A stretch of DNA of 40,841 nucleotides from Nostoc sp. S13 (GCF_029379315.1 NZ_JAQYWQ010000062.1:1-40841); one strand, 5' to 3'; counted from the stretch's first letter, positions 32,431 through 40,439 are shown. Notes: a model not told the origin generated them from the sequence alone. Made by a program: numbers and translations.

Positions 32431-32628
32431 ATTCAGAAGTCAGAATTCACAAGTCAGAATTCAGGAGTCAGAATGCAATCAGTGGGGGATTCAGACCCGC
32501 CACTTTCTTGTTGACCACCAAATTTTCAATTTGGTGTGGGTCTTAAACCCGTTTATTCATCCACCAGTCGCACAAAATTCATTCTGAATTCTGGCGACTG
32601 ACACCTTTATTCTGTTTGATAAACTTTT
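32431..32628. repeat. Dispersed structured repeat, copy 3
   Basis: The third copy of the element at 12961 and 13621 (GGGGGATTCAGACCCGCCAC, CATCCACCAGTCGCACAAAA, GGCGACTGACACC). The middle hairpin is strongest here: CACCAAATT / AATTTGGTGTG. Extra AGTCAGAATTC units extend its left side. It lies 96 nt upstream of the MvdC-like start. Confidence 0.8.
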
Positions 32629-33180
32629 GAAAATGAGCGTGAAAATAGAGGTTTCAGTCATCGTGAATCAGCAAGCAAACACCATTGGTAATAGGGCGAT
32701 AAGCCTGAGGCATGGCTAGCGCTTACCGCTTGAAGGTAACATAAGTAGGGGCATCGTCTCTTATGCTAGTTAACTGGCATTTTGAAGGTGATAATTATAA
32801 ATGCCAGTAATAATTAAGTGACAGCGCAATGGAAAACGTTTTCTCCGATTGCGGTATCACTGGCTGAAAATCTGCAAAACCAACGGTGGAAGGGATTTAA
32901 CCTGAGATTGAGGTAAGCGATCGCCTCTTCGCGAGTTAATTTTTAAGCGTTCCTTCTGTTGAGATATCGTCATCACAACAGAAGGAATTCAGCATGAATT
33001 AGAATCCGACTAGTGAATAGCGCAGCCTCAACTCTTGGAGAGGCTGCGTCAACGAGTCCGCGTACTTCTGCAAAGAAGCAAGCTACGCGCAGCATCTCTT
33101 GGAGAGCATCTGAATAAACGCTGCTCAACTTCCACCTAAGTCCTTATTTTCATCGGAAGTCTATTGCGTATACTTATACT
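32629..33180. other. Gene-free interval upstream of the ligase pair
   Basis: About 550 bp. I read both strands for a graspetide precursor (a PFFAR-like leader or a KYPSD-like core) and found none. Short frames (28 codons at 32632 on plus, 38 codons on minus ending near 32860) lack leader-like character. The part 33020-33110 carries a repeat of the TCTTGGAGAGGCTGCG type. Confidence 0.5.
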
Positions 33181-33417
33181 TTAAATCACAGCTTCTTGGC
33201 GTTGACAATCAAAAACGACCATGTAGGAAGCATTTGGTATTTCCTGAGGGAGGTGCCGCATATAGCCATCAGCATCAGAACGGCTGCGGAAGCGAGCAAT
33301 AATCTCCCGTTGCGTATTAGGAAGTAGACGAGCGATCGCCCAAGAATTGAGGCGTTCTTTATAGGCAATAGGCTGATTGTCTGATTTGGAATCTTTGTTA
33401 TCCGTATTTTCTGGCAT
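33181..33417 (-). CDS. Small conserved-type hypothetical protein
   Basis: About 78 aa from the ATG at 33417 (MPENTDNKDSKSDNQPIAYK), which has GGATAAG eight nt upstream; the ATG at 33444 has no RBS. A charged N-terminal tail is followed by a compact segment (LNSWAIARLLPNTQREIIAR, then SDADGYMRHLPQEIP and SYMVVFDC). The last part resembles small cyanobacterial proteins in which a bulk-property domain reads FRSRSDADGYMR. Function unknown. Confidence 0.65.
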   Translation of the reverse strand: MPENTDNKDSKSDNQPIAYKERLNSWAIARLLPNTQREIIARFRSRSDADGYMRHLPQEIPNASYMVVFDCQRQEAVI

Positions 33418-33448
33418 AATTATCTTATCCGTATGAAATTTCATGAAG

Positions 33449-33493
33449 AGCGTTAATTAGTTTCTAAGTAGGAATGCACTAACGCTTTTTTTT
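33449..33493 (+). terminator. Terminator-like hairpin on the plus strand
   Basis: AGCGTTA (33449-33455) and TAACGCT (33480-33486) enclose 24 nt and run into T8. No plus-strand gene ends here. It overlies the 5' end of the minus-strand gene at 33417. Confidence 0.5.
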
Positions 33494-33494
33494 A

Positions 33495-33986
33495 TGCTGC
33501 TGCCACCTTGTTATTCGATTATTTTTAGATTGTCAACACTTAGCGCTATATTTTAGACCAACTAAGTTGTAACTTTCGGCTAGCGATCAATCTCAAAGGC
33601 TTAATTTGCAATTGTTTCCAGGACACAACAATCCTCAAGCAGAAAGTTTGGCAATTATTAGGTTTGCATAATTTGTATGCCTACACGTAGGTAAAGTCCG
33701 TATCAGTGGTAAAATGAATATCTAATGTCTGAAAAATAATATCAAAAGCTCAAATAACGTGCGTAAGATTAATTGGCGCGGACAGGCTGTTAATTTTCTC
33801 TAGTGCGATGCCTACGGCGGGCTACACGCCTAAAGTAAAGCGATATTGCAGGCATTTACGTTTTTTATAGTTAGTTTAGAATAATTTAAGTTTAATAGTT
33901 TCTTTAGATACTAAAAAAGCAATTATTATCAGACTTTACTATAGTTTTAAGCAGAATACATAGTGCAAGTGTTTAATTAAAATGTC
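33495..33986. other. Gene-free interval
   Basis: About 490 bp, AT-rich, upstream of the ATP-grasp gene. The segment 33805-33845 (GCGATGCCTACGGCGGGCTA) is a common Nostoc repeat. Nothing else is supported. Confidence 0.45.
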
Positions 33987-34015
33987 TTGACAAACTACCA
34001 TAAAATAGTTAATAC
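33987..34015 (+). promoter_or_regulatory. Near-consensus sigma-70 promoter
   Basis: TTGACA (33987-33992), a 17-nt spacer and TAATAC (34010-34015) stand 20 nt before the ATG at 34036. Transcription would start near 34022, leaving a leader of about 14 nt without a Shine-Dalgarno. Confidence 0.75.
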
Positions 34016-34035
34016 TTTTCCGTAAAATTATAGTT

Positions 34036-35052
34036 ATGACAATGGAAACACCATTTGTAACATCAATAATTCAAAAAGTAGCAGAGGAAATAGGAGCAGT
34101 AGTTTTACTAGATCCAGAATGTACGTTTGTGGGACTAATTACCTTTAAAAACGGCAATAAAACCTTTTTTCGTACTGGCAGGTTTAGTATTAATTCTTCT
34201 GGTTCAGTAGCAATAGCTAAAGACAAAGGGGTTTCAAGCTTTTTTATGAATAAATTTGGCTATAAGGTTACTGAAGGAAAAACATTTTTTAGTGAAGAAT
34301 TATGCGAAGAAATAGCTAATTATAGGAATATAGATGCAGGATTATATTATGCTAAAGAGTTGGGATTTCCCGTAATTGTCAAGCCGATTAATCTCAGTCA
34401 AGGAATATTTGTTACAAAGGTTCACAACAAGAGAGAATACTATCAAGCAGCCAAGAAAATCTTACAAAAAATATCAGGATTTATTGTTGAGCGATTCTAT
34501 AGTGGCAATGACTATAGAATTGTAGTACTTGACGATGAAGTAGTTTCGGCATATCAAAGAATTCCCCTATTTATAATGGGAAATGGTCAATCTAATGTTT
34601 TAGAACTTATGCAACAGAAACAGGAAACTTTTATCAAAAATGGTAGAAAAGAAATTATAGATTTTGAAGATTACAGAATCAAAAAAAACTTGCGAAGACG
34701 GAAGCTAAATTTTAATAGTGTTATACCCAAGAATAATATAGTTTATCTTTTAGACAATGCAAATTTATCGACTGGAGGCGAGGCAATAGACTTTACTGAA
34801 AATATCCATTCTGATTTTAAAAAATTAGCAGTAAGTATTACAAGAGATATGGAATTGAGATTAGCAGGTGTGGATATTCTTACTAGTGATATAACATCAC
34901 CAATAATAGATTATACAATTATTGAAGTGAATAGCGCTCCTAGCTTAACTCACTATGCATCATTTGGTGAAGTTCAGAGGAAGAGAGTAGAAAATTTATA
35001 TCTGAAAGTTCTTAAAGCACTTGAAAACGAAAATAGCAGAGAAAAGCATTAA
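34036..35052 (+). CDS. Stand-alone ATP-grasp ligase, cyanophycin-synthetase-like
   Basis: A 338-aa ATP-grasp protein. The ATP-binding core reads LGFPVIVKPINLSQGIFVTK, then GFIVERFYSGNDYRIVVLDD, IPLFIMGNGQSNVLELMQQK and the metal-binding end IIEVNSAPSLTHYA. This order is closest to the ATP-grasp part of cyanophycin synthetase and related amino-acid ligases. It lacks the Mur-ligase half of cyanophycin synthetase, so it is not CphA. It is noticeably more AT-rich than gyrA or gatB, with many AAA and TTT codons, suggesting separate origin. It could ligate amino acids or modify a peptide; the neighbourhood of graspetide ligases is suggestive only. Confidence 0.78.
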   Translation: MTMETPFVTSIIQKVAEEIGAVVLLDPECTFVGLITFKNGNKTFFRTGRFSINSSGSVAIAKDKGVSSFFMNKFGYKVTEGKTFFSEELCEEIANYRNIDAGLYYAKELGFPVIVKPINLSQGIFVTKVHNKREYYQAAKKILQKISGFIVERFYSGNDYRIVVLDDEVVSAYQRIPLFIMGNGQSNVLELMQQKQETFIKNGRKEIIDFEDYRIKKNLRRRKLNFNSVIPKNNIVYLLDNANLSTGGEAIDFTENIHSDFKKLAVSITRDMELRLAGVDILTSDITSPIIDYTIIEVNSAPSLTHYASFGEVQRKRVENLYLKVLKALENENSREKH

Positions 35053-35059
35053 TTTTGAC

Positions 35060-35092
35060 GCTAGAGCGGAGCAGGAGTTGCTCCGCTCTAGC
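35060..35092 (+). terminator. Rho-independent terminator of the ATP-grasp gene
   Basis: A perfect 14-bp stem GCTAGAGCGGAGCA / TGCTCCGCTCTAGC with loop GGAGT, followed by TATCTTTT, eight nt after the stop codon. Confidence 0.85.
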
Positions 35093-35102
35093 TATCTTTT
35101 CA

Positions 35103-35450
35103 TCACTCCTTATATAGTAGGGATTCAAATTCACCTTGTAAGGCGGTTATATCCGCCAATCTTGTGACTAGTAAATTATCCTTACCAGCATCACTTAAAC
35201 GTACTTTCCAATAACCAATACTGTCTGAGTTGTTCAACCAAAATTGAATCACGGTATCTACTACTTGATCCATATTCCAACCTAACTTTGCTGGAACTGA
35301 TTCCACTGATTCTAGAAACGTATCTAGTGTACACCTATACATTCCTAAATATTCTACGCCTTGGTGGGGTGGTTTCTGCCCATTTTGCTGTTGATGATTA
35401 AAAAACTGTAAAAGTGGAGATACGCCTACAATATCAAAAGTGTATTTCAT
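35103..35450 (-). CDS. Conserved-type hypothetical protein
   Basis: A 115-aa soluble protein (MKYTFDIVGVSPLLQFFNHQ at the N-terminus). GGGAG lies eight to nine nt before the ATG. The sequence is regular and well coded (GVEYLGMYRCTLDTFLESVE, then VVDTVIQFWLNNSDSIGYW, then LADITALQGEFESLLYKE). I recall similar proteins only as uncharacterised cyanobacterial ORFs. A CIRCE-like palindrome stands 135 nt upstream, and the gene is convergent with the ATP-grasp gene. Confidence 0.65.
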   Translation of the reverse strand: MKYTFDIVGVSPLLQFFNHQQQNGQKPPHQGVEYLGMYRCTLDTFLESVESVPAKLGWNMDQVVDTVIQFWLNNSDSIGYWKVRLSDAGKDNLLVTRLADITALQGEFESLLYKE

Positions 35451-35584
35451 GCTAGTACTCCCAGTTTTAAATTACTTACAGGAAAGCTTGAGTTTTTTCT
35501 AATATAATACCTGACAAGTAACTCAAGCATCTAGAAAAAGTATAGTTTTGGTCTATATCATAGGCATGAAACCTCAGTCATAAG

Positions 35585-35611
35585 TTAGCACTAACAAGCC
35601 GAGAGTGCTAA
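35585..35611. promoter_or_regulatory. CIRCE-like palindrome (possible HrcA operator)
   Basis: TTAGCACTA, nine nt, GAGTGCTAA. Read on the minus strand it is TTAGCACTC, nine nt, TAGTGCTAA: one mismatch from the CIRCE consensus with the exact spacing. It lies about 135 nt upstream of the gene starting at 35450. On the plus strand it is followed by T8, so it can equally be read as a Rho-independent terminator. Confidence 0.5.
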
Positions 35612-35676
35612 TTTTTTTTAATAGTTTGATTTATTATTAAATAGTTTAAGACATTAATTAAGTGGCGTATATATCT

Positions 35677-35886
35677 TTAAAATTCATATTTTTCCTTGCA
35701 GTTAATGTGACGAGTATTGTTAAAAATAATCAGGTAAAGTTCTACACTGTGAAGATAACTTGCTAGCTTGAAGTCATCAGTTAAAACAAGATAGTTTCCT
35801 TTAGATAAAGTAAAAATTATACTGTCAGCAAGTCCGAATTTGACAAGTTTTTTAGTATTAACAATAAGGATGAACAAGGGAAGCAA
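35677..35886 (-). pseudogene. C-terminal remnant of a PIN-domain gene
   Basis: A 69-codon frame whose middle (FGLADSIIFTLSKGNYLVLT, then DDFKLASYL) resembles the C-terminal third of PIN nucleases: an acidic residue in LADS and the TDD pair near the active site. The N-terminal part with the first catalytic Asp is missing, and the frame begins abruptly next to the upstream gene's stop. PIN genes of this type often follow a small gene like the one at 35896, so this is probably a decayed partner. Confidence 0.6.
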
Positions 35887-35895
35887 TCAAATCTT

Positions 35896-36195
35896 TCATA
35901 CTTGTTTAATTTTCATTGCTTCTACTTCGCCAGTTTCAGAATTTACCTTAAAAAGTTTATATTCTCGTTCATACAACACAGGGGTAGAAGCAAGAGAGGT
36001 AGCAATTAAGTCTTCCAATCGGCTTTTAGGAGGTTTTTTAGGAATATCAAACCCTAAAGTAATCAACCAGAAGCTTTTATCCTCAGAAAGTTCGACTTCT
36101 TCAAGTCTCAAATCTCCTAATGAAGAACCCATCATGTCTTGTATGGATTTTATGTATTCATAGGCAGCATTTACTGCTGTTTTGACATCAATCAT
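35896..36195 (-). CDS. Small protein, probable partner of the PIN remnant
   Basis: About 99 aa from the ATG at 36195 (MIDVKTAVNAAYEYIKSIQD), only 4 nt after the upstream gene's stop; the alternative start at 36228 would overlap that gene. A helix is followed by beta strands (LEEVELSEDKSFWLITLGFD) and ends REYKLFKVNSETGEVEAMKI, similar in outline to PepSY-like folds. I recall such genes next to PIN-domain genes in cyanobacteria, which makes an antitoxin-like role possible, but this is not established. Confidence 0.65.
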   Translation of the reverse strand: MIDVKTAVNAAYEYIKSIQDMMGSSLGDLRLEEVELSEDKSFWLITLGFDIPKKPPKSRLEDLIATSLASTPVLYEREYKLFKVNSETGEVEAMKIKQV

Positions 36196-36199
36196 AATC

Positions 36200-36745
36200 T
36201 TAGTTGTTCCATGAACTGATTTGTCCATTTAATACCTGATTATAAATCTTTTGTAAAAAACCTCTGACTTCTGTTGGTTTGCAGAGAATAATCACTTGCT
36301 GATTTGGTGTTAGTTGACTAAGCTTTTCGAGAATTCCAGGACGACGAGTAATTGGGTATGACCATATATATTTGAGAAATTCCCAGTTCAATCTTTCAGG
36401 ACAATCTGATGCTATATCAGGTCTAGATTGTCCAGCATACATGAAGCGACGTTTAATCACTCGTGACAAACATAAAAGACGGGGAAAATCTAAAAAAACT
36501 ACCGTATCTGCAACCGACAAACGAACGTCGAGAGTACTCCCATAGTTACCATCCATAATCCAAGATTCTCGTAGAGTTAGGTCTTGAATTATGCTCTGCC
36601 ATTCAGCTTTTGGAGTCTCAACCCAGCCAGGATTCCAGTACCAAGCATCCAAGTGAATCACTTCTAAGCCTAAGATGGTTCCTAGTTCGCGGGCTAGGGT
36701 AGATTTCCCTGCACCCCCAGAACCAAAGATTAAGATTTTCTTCAC
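36200..36745 (-). CDS. FlaR/adenylate-kinase-like P-loop protein
   Basis: A 181-aa P-loop kinase-like protein starting at a GTG (36745). Walker A is GSGGAGKST near residue 8. Then come LEVIHLDAWYWNPGW, WIMDGNYGSTLDVRLSVADT, VVFLDFPRLLCLSRVIKRRF and a lid-like region. This is the pattern of proteins annotated as DNA topology modulation protein FlaR or adenylate-kinase-related. The substrate is unknown and the topology label is historical. It heads a minus-strand group with 35896 and the PIN remnant. Confidence 0.82.
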   Translation of the reverse strand: MKKILIFGSGGAGKSTLARELGTILGLEVIHLDAWYWNPGWVETPKAEWQSIIQDLTLRESWIMDGNYGSTLDVRLSVADTVVFLDFPRLLCLSRVIKRRFMYAGQSRPDIASDCPERLNWEFLKYIWSYPITRRPGILEKLSQLTPNQQVIILCKPTEVRGFLQKIYNQVLNGQISSWNN

Positions 36746-36875
36746 GTTAAATTTGCATCTCCCTTTTCAAGCTAAAAAGGGTAAGCATTGCTCACCCAAA
36801 TAACCGTCTTCAGAGGAACTCAATACGCCGCTACAATAGTACAACTACAAGGATTATTGCCCAAATATTGATATT

Positions 36876-38351
36876 ATGACCACTGCTACGACTGTAAAAA
36901 CTGAGTATGAAGCGATTATTGGTCTAGAAACCCATTGTCAGCTGAGTACCAATACCAAGATTTTCTCTAATAGCTCTACGGCATTCGGTGCTGACCCCAA
37001 TACTAACATTGACCCGGTTTGTATGGGTTTACCTGGGGTCTTACCTGTACTCAATGAAAAAGTATTAGAATACGCCGTAAAAGCTGGTTTGGCACTGAAT
37101 TGCCAAATTGCTAAATATAGCAAATTTGACCGAAAACAGTATTTTTATCCTGACTTACCCAAAAATTACCAAATTTCTCAATATGATCTACCGATCGCAG
37201 AACATGGTTGGCTAGAAATTGAGTTGGTAGATGCTGAAGGGAACCCCACTCGCAAACGCATTGGCATCACACGTCTGCACATGGAGGAAGATGCTGGAAA
37301 ATTGGTACACGGCGGCAGTGAGCGCCTTTCGGGTTCTTCCTATTCTCTGGTAGACTACAATCGCGCAGGTATACCGTTAGTAGAAATTGTTTCGGAACCT
37401 GACCTACGTTCCGGACTAGAAGCTGCTGAATATGCCGAAGAATTGCGCCGGATTGTGCGATATCTCGGTGTGAGTGACGGCAATATGGAACAAGGATCTC
37501 TGCGGTGTGATGTCAACATTTCCGTGCGTCCTGTGGGACGAGAGCAGTTTGGCACCAAGGTAGAAATTAAAAACATGAACTCCTTCAACGCCATCCAACG
37601 GGCGATTGACTACGAAATTGAGCGCCAAATTGCCGCAATCGAAGCAGGCGCGAGCATTATCCAAGAAACTCGTCTGTGGGAAGAAGGCGCTCAACGCACA
37701 AGTAGTATGCGGGTGAAGGAAGGTTCTAGCGATTACCGCTACTTCCCCGAACCAGATTTAGCACCAATTGAGGTGTCAAATGCCCAATTAGAGCAATGGC
37801 GCAGCGAATTACCAGAACTACCAGCCCAAAAACGCCATCATTATGAAAGTGAGTTGGGGCTTTCGGCTTACGATGCGCGAGTGTTGACAGAAGATCGTCC
37901 AGTAGCCGAATATTTTGAAACTGCGATCGCATCTGGAGCAAATCCCAAAGCTGCTGCAAACTGGATTACTCAAGATATCGCAGCACACCTCAATAAGCAA
38001 AAACTCAGTATTACTGAAATCGCCCTGACTCCCACCAATTTAGCAGAGATTATCACTCGCATTGAAACGGGCAAAATTAGCAATGCTCAAGCTAAAGAAA
38101 AGTTGCCAGATTTGCTTAGTGGTATTTCTCCTGAGAAAGCCTTTGCTGGTCAAGAGTTAATCACCGATCCTAGTGTATTGGAACCGATCATTGATGAAGT
38201 CATAGCCGCCAATTCCAAAGAATTAGAAAAGTATCGCAACGGTAACACCAACCTCAAAGGCTTCTTTGTCGGACAAGTTTTGAAAAAGACAGGTAAACGT
38301 GCTGATCCTAAGCTGACTAACGAATTAGTGGAGAAAAAATTGGACGCCTAG
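36876..38351 (+). CDS. gatB: Asp/Glu-tRNA amidotransferase subunit B
   Basis: A 491-aa subunit of the GatCAB complex that converts Glu-tRNA(Gln) (and Asp-tRNA(Asn)) to the amide form. It opens with YEAIIGLETHCQLSTNTKIF and contains VCMGLPGVLPVLN, RKQYFYPDLPKNYQISQYD, HMEEDAGKLVHG, VDYNRAGIPLVEIVSEPD, GNMEQGSLRCDVNISVRP and SSDYRYFPEPDL, all diagnostic, followed by the helical YqeY-like tail. Length is standard. No gatA or gatC lies nearby, as is usual in cyanobacteria. Confidence 0.97.
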   Translation: MTTATTVKTEYEAIIGLETHCQLSTNTKIFSNSSTAFGADPNTNIDPVCMGLPGVLPVLNEKVLEYAVKAGLALNCQIAKYSKFDRKQYFYPDLPKNYQISQYDLPIAEHGWLEIELVDAEGNPTRKRIGITRLHMEEDAGKLVHGGSERLSGSSYSLVDYNRAGIPLVEIVSEPDLRSGLEAAEYAEELRRIVRYLGVSDGNMEQGSLRCDVNISVRPVGREQFGTKVEIKNMNSFNAIQRAIDYEIERQIAAIEAGASIIQETRLWEEGAQRTSSMRVKEGSSDYRYFPEPDLAPIEVSNAQLEQWRSELPELPAQKRHHYESELGLSAYDARVLTEDRPVAEYFETAIASGANPKAAANWITQDIAAHLNKQKLSITEIALTPTNLAEIITRIETGKISNAQAKEKLPDLLSGISPEKAFAGQELITDPSVLEPIIDEVIAANSKELEKYRNGNTNLKGFFVGQVLKKTGKRADPKLTNELVEKKLDA

Positions 38352-38364
38352 TACCGCAATGCGG

Positions 38365-38397
38365 AAGTCAAAAGTCAAAAGTCAAAAGTCAAAAGTA
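38365..38397. repeat. Heptamer repeat AAGTCAA
   Basis: More than four units of AAGTCAA shortly after the gatB stop. Confidence 0.85.
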
Positions 38398-38523
38398 TTA
38401 TGGAATGGGCTTTTTAGGGATTTTAAATGGTTGCTCTATTTACGCCATGATGTACTAGTAGTTTGTTAAGTCAACTTTGCTGAGTGAGGGAGATGAGGGA
38501 GATGACGGGAATAAGGAGATTAA

Positions 38524-38561
38524 CCAATGCCCCATGCCCAATGCCCCATGCCCAATACCCC
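38524..38561. repeat. Heptamer repeat CCCAATG/CCCCATG
   Basis: Alternating CCCAATG and CCCCATG units, related to the array at 1-55. A 67-codon frame across this part is a by-product of the repeats. Confidence 0.85.
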
Positions 38562-38644
38562 AAGTAAGTATTTTCCCGGTGTTATTCACAGAATCTTCAC
38601 ATAAAAACTGGTAACAACCCGCATACCTAAAATGATATGCTGTG

Positions 38645-38698
38645 GTAAGTAGATGCACCCTGATGATCTGGAGAGCTACCTAAGTGGCTCTCTTTTTT
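38645..38698 (+). ncRNA. Small-RNA-like unit 1 with terminator
   Basis: GTAAGTAGATGCACCC followed by a hairpin GAGAGC...GCTCTC (38671-38692) and T6, with TATGCT at 38636-38641 as a possible -10 box. The same arrangement recurs at 38798, which argues for a conserved short transcript of about 55 nt. I do not recognise the family. Confidence 0.5.
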
Positions 38699-38797
38699 AT
38701 TTTATTTTTGTGGTATTTACGGTTAGCTTCATAATATTATTAAAAATAATTTCAATAAATTAAGTATTAACCCTTAAAGCGTAAATTATAGAGTGTA

Positions 38798-38852
38798 GTA
38801 AGTAGATGCACCCAGATGATCTAGAGAGCGACCTAAGTGGCTCTCCTTTTTT
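38798..38852 (+). ncRNA. Small-RNA-like unit 2 with terminator
   Basis: Nearly the same 50 nt as at 38645 (GTAAGTAGATGCACCC, then GATGATCTAGAGAGC, then CCTAAGTGGCTCTC and T6), preceded by TATAGA at 38787-38792. Flanking sequence outside the unit is not alike, which suggests selection on the unit itself. Confidence 0.5.
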
Positions 38853-39104
38853 GCTTTTGTCTTTCGTCATAAGAAAGGTAAAAACAATTATGCCAATCGC
38901 TAACTGGTGCATTATTATTACCATCAGCAAATAAACCCACAACAAAAGGGACTGGGGATTGGGAAGCAGGGGAAGTAGGGGGAAACTAATAACTCTTAAC
39001 TCCTAACTCAGCACGGGCTAAACCCTAGCTATCCGCTAACAGTACTCAGCACTTTTCCAAAGTACAAATTGACCTATCCAACCTGATAGTTGTAAGGAAG
39101 AATA
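38853..39104. other. Leader region of argJ
   Basis: About 250 bp with short degenerate repeats (GGGGAAGTAGGGGG, CTAACTCCTAACTC). GGAAGAATA just before 39105 may act as the argJ ribosome-binding site. Confidence 0.4.
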
Positions 39105-40439
39105 ATGGCAGATTGGCAAAAAATAATCGGTGGCATCACAGCACCAAGGGGGTATCAGGCGGCGGGAATTACCGCAGGGTTGAAACCTTCGGGGTTGCCA
39201 GATTTAGCTTTGATATTCTCAGAGGTGGAAGCGATCGCAGCTGGTGTATTCACCACCAGCCAAGTTAAAGCTGCCTGCGTAGAATATTGTCGCCAACGCT
39301 TGCAAGCTAAACATAGCGCTCGTGCCATCCTCTGCAACGCCGGACAAGCAAATGCCGCTACAGGGACTCAAGGCTACCTTGATACCTTAGAATCTGCTAT
39401 GGCAGTAGCCCAAGCATTGAACATCTCGTCTGAATCTGTGTTATTGGCTTCCACTGGCGTGATTGGTCAAAGAATTAAGATGGATGCTTTGCGAAGCGGA
39501 ATTCCCAAGGTAGTAGCAGCACTCTCAGAAACAGGCTCAGATGCCGCCGCCGGAGCAATTATCACTACAGACTTGGTAACAAAATCCATTGCCCTAGAGA
39601 CAACTATAGGCGATGCCTCCGGCGGGCTGCGCCAACGCCCGGTACGAATTGGCGGCATTGCCAAAGGTTCCGGCATGATTCACCCGAACATGGCAACCAT
39701 GCTGGCATTTGTGACTTGTGATGCTGTGGTTTCGCCTCACCTTTGGCAGCAAATGTTAGCAAGGGCGGCTGATAGAAGCTTTAATTCCATTACCGTGGAT
39801 GGTGATACCAGCACCAACGACAGCTTAATTGCCTTGGCAAACGGTCAATCTCGCACCCCAGCAATTATAGAATGGGGCGCAGAAGCAGAGAAATTAGAGG
39901 GGATGCTAACAGCAGTTTGCCAGCATTTAGCGAAAGCGATCGCTCGTGATGGTGAAGGCGCAACCTGTCTAATTGAAGTGGAAGTGACAGGGGCCCATGA
40001 TGAACTCTCAGCTAGGCAAATAGCCAAAACCATCGCTGGTTCATCCTTAGTTAAATCTGCAATCTTTGGACATGATCCTAACTGGGGACGCATCGCCGCC
40101 GCCGCCGGACGAGCAGGTGTGCCCTTTGAGCAAGAAAACCTGCAAATTAAGCTAGGGAATTTTTTAATGTTAGAAAACGGGCAACCTCTGCAATTTGACC
40201 GTGCAGCAGCGAGTGCTTATTTGAAAAAAGTAGCTGTTGATTCTTCCCTACCCAAAGACTTCATTGCCACCAATAATAGTAATGATTTATCCTTTGATAG
40301 AAGCACTATCAAGGCTCAACGAGTAGATAATCCGGTGATCATTGCAGTCAGCGTTGGCACCGGTCATGGTGCAGGTAAAGCTTGGGGTTGCGATTTGAGC
40401 TACGACTACGTGAGAATTAACGCCGAGTACACAACATGA
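39105..40439 (+). CDS. argJ: Bifunctional ornithine acetyltransferase/N-acetylglutamate synthase
   Basis: A 444-aa enzyme of arginine biosynthesis that recycles the acetyl group from N-acetylornithine to glutamate and may also use acetyl-CoA. The autoprocessing site is present in KGSGMIHPNMATMLAF, where cleavage before Thr198 yields the alpha and beta chains and makes Thr198 the nucleophile. The N-terminal substrate region (GVFTTSQVKAACVEYCRQRL), FNSITVDGDTSTNDSLIALA and FGHDPNWGRIAAAAGRAGVP are typical. It is about 30 residues longer than most ArgJ, from a loop near residues 385-415 (SSLPKDFIATNNSNDLSFDR). The C-terminus DYVRINAEYTT is normal. Confidence 0.96.
   Translation: MADWQKIIGGITAPRGYQAAGITAGLKPSGLPDLALIFSEVEAIAAGVFTTSQVKAACVEYCRQRLQAKHSARAILCNAGQANAATGTQGYLDTLESAMAVAQALNISSESVLLASTGVIGQRIKMDALRSGIPKVVAALSETGSDAAAGAIITTDLVTKSIALETTIGDASGGLRQRPVRIGGIAKGSGMIHPNMATMLAFVTCDAVVSPHLWQQMLARAADRSFNSITVDGDTSTNDSLIALANGQSRTPAIIEWGAEAEKLEGMLTAVCQHLAKAIARDGEGATCLIEVEVTGAHDELSARQIAKTIAGSSLVKSAIFGHDPNWGRIAAAAGRAGVPFEQENLQIKLGNFLMLENGQPLQFDRAAASAYLKKVAVDSSLPKDFIATNNSNDLSFDRSTIKAQRVDNPVIIAVSVGTGHGAGKAWGCDLSYDYVRINAEYTT

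Noticed and set aside
32629..33000. Group II intron, riboswitch or tnpB/omega-RNA remnant
   Set aside because: The interval has several short stems, but I could not find domain V, a known aptamer core or a TnpB motif, so nothing is called.
34036..35052. Cyanophycin synthetase CphA
   Set aside because: Only 338 aa and the Mur-ligase half is missing; only the ATP-grasp part is similar.
38455..38658. 67-codon minus-strand frame after gatB
   Set aside because: Made largely of heptamer repeats and overlaps the first small-RNA-like unit.
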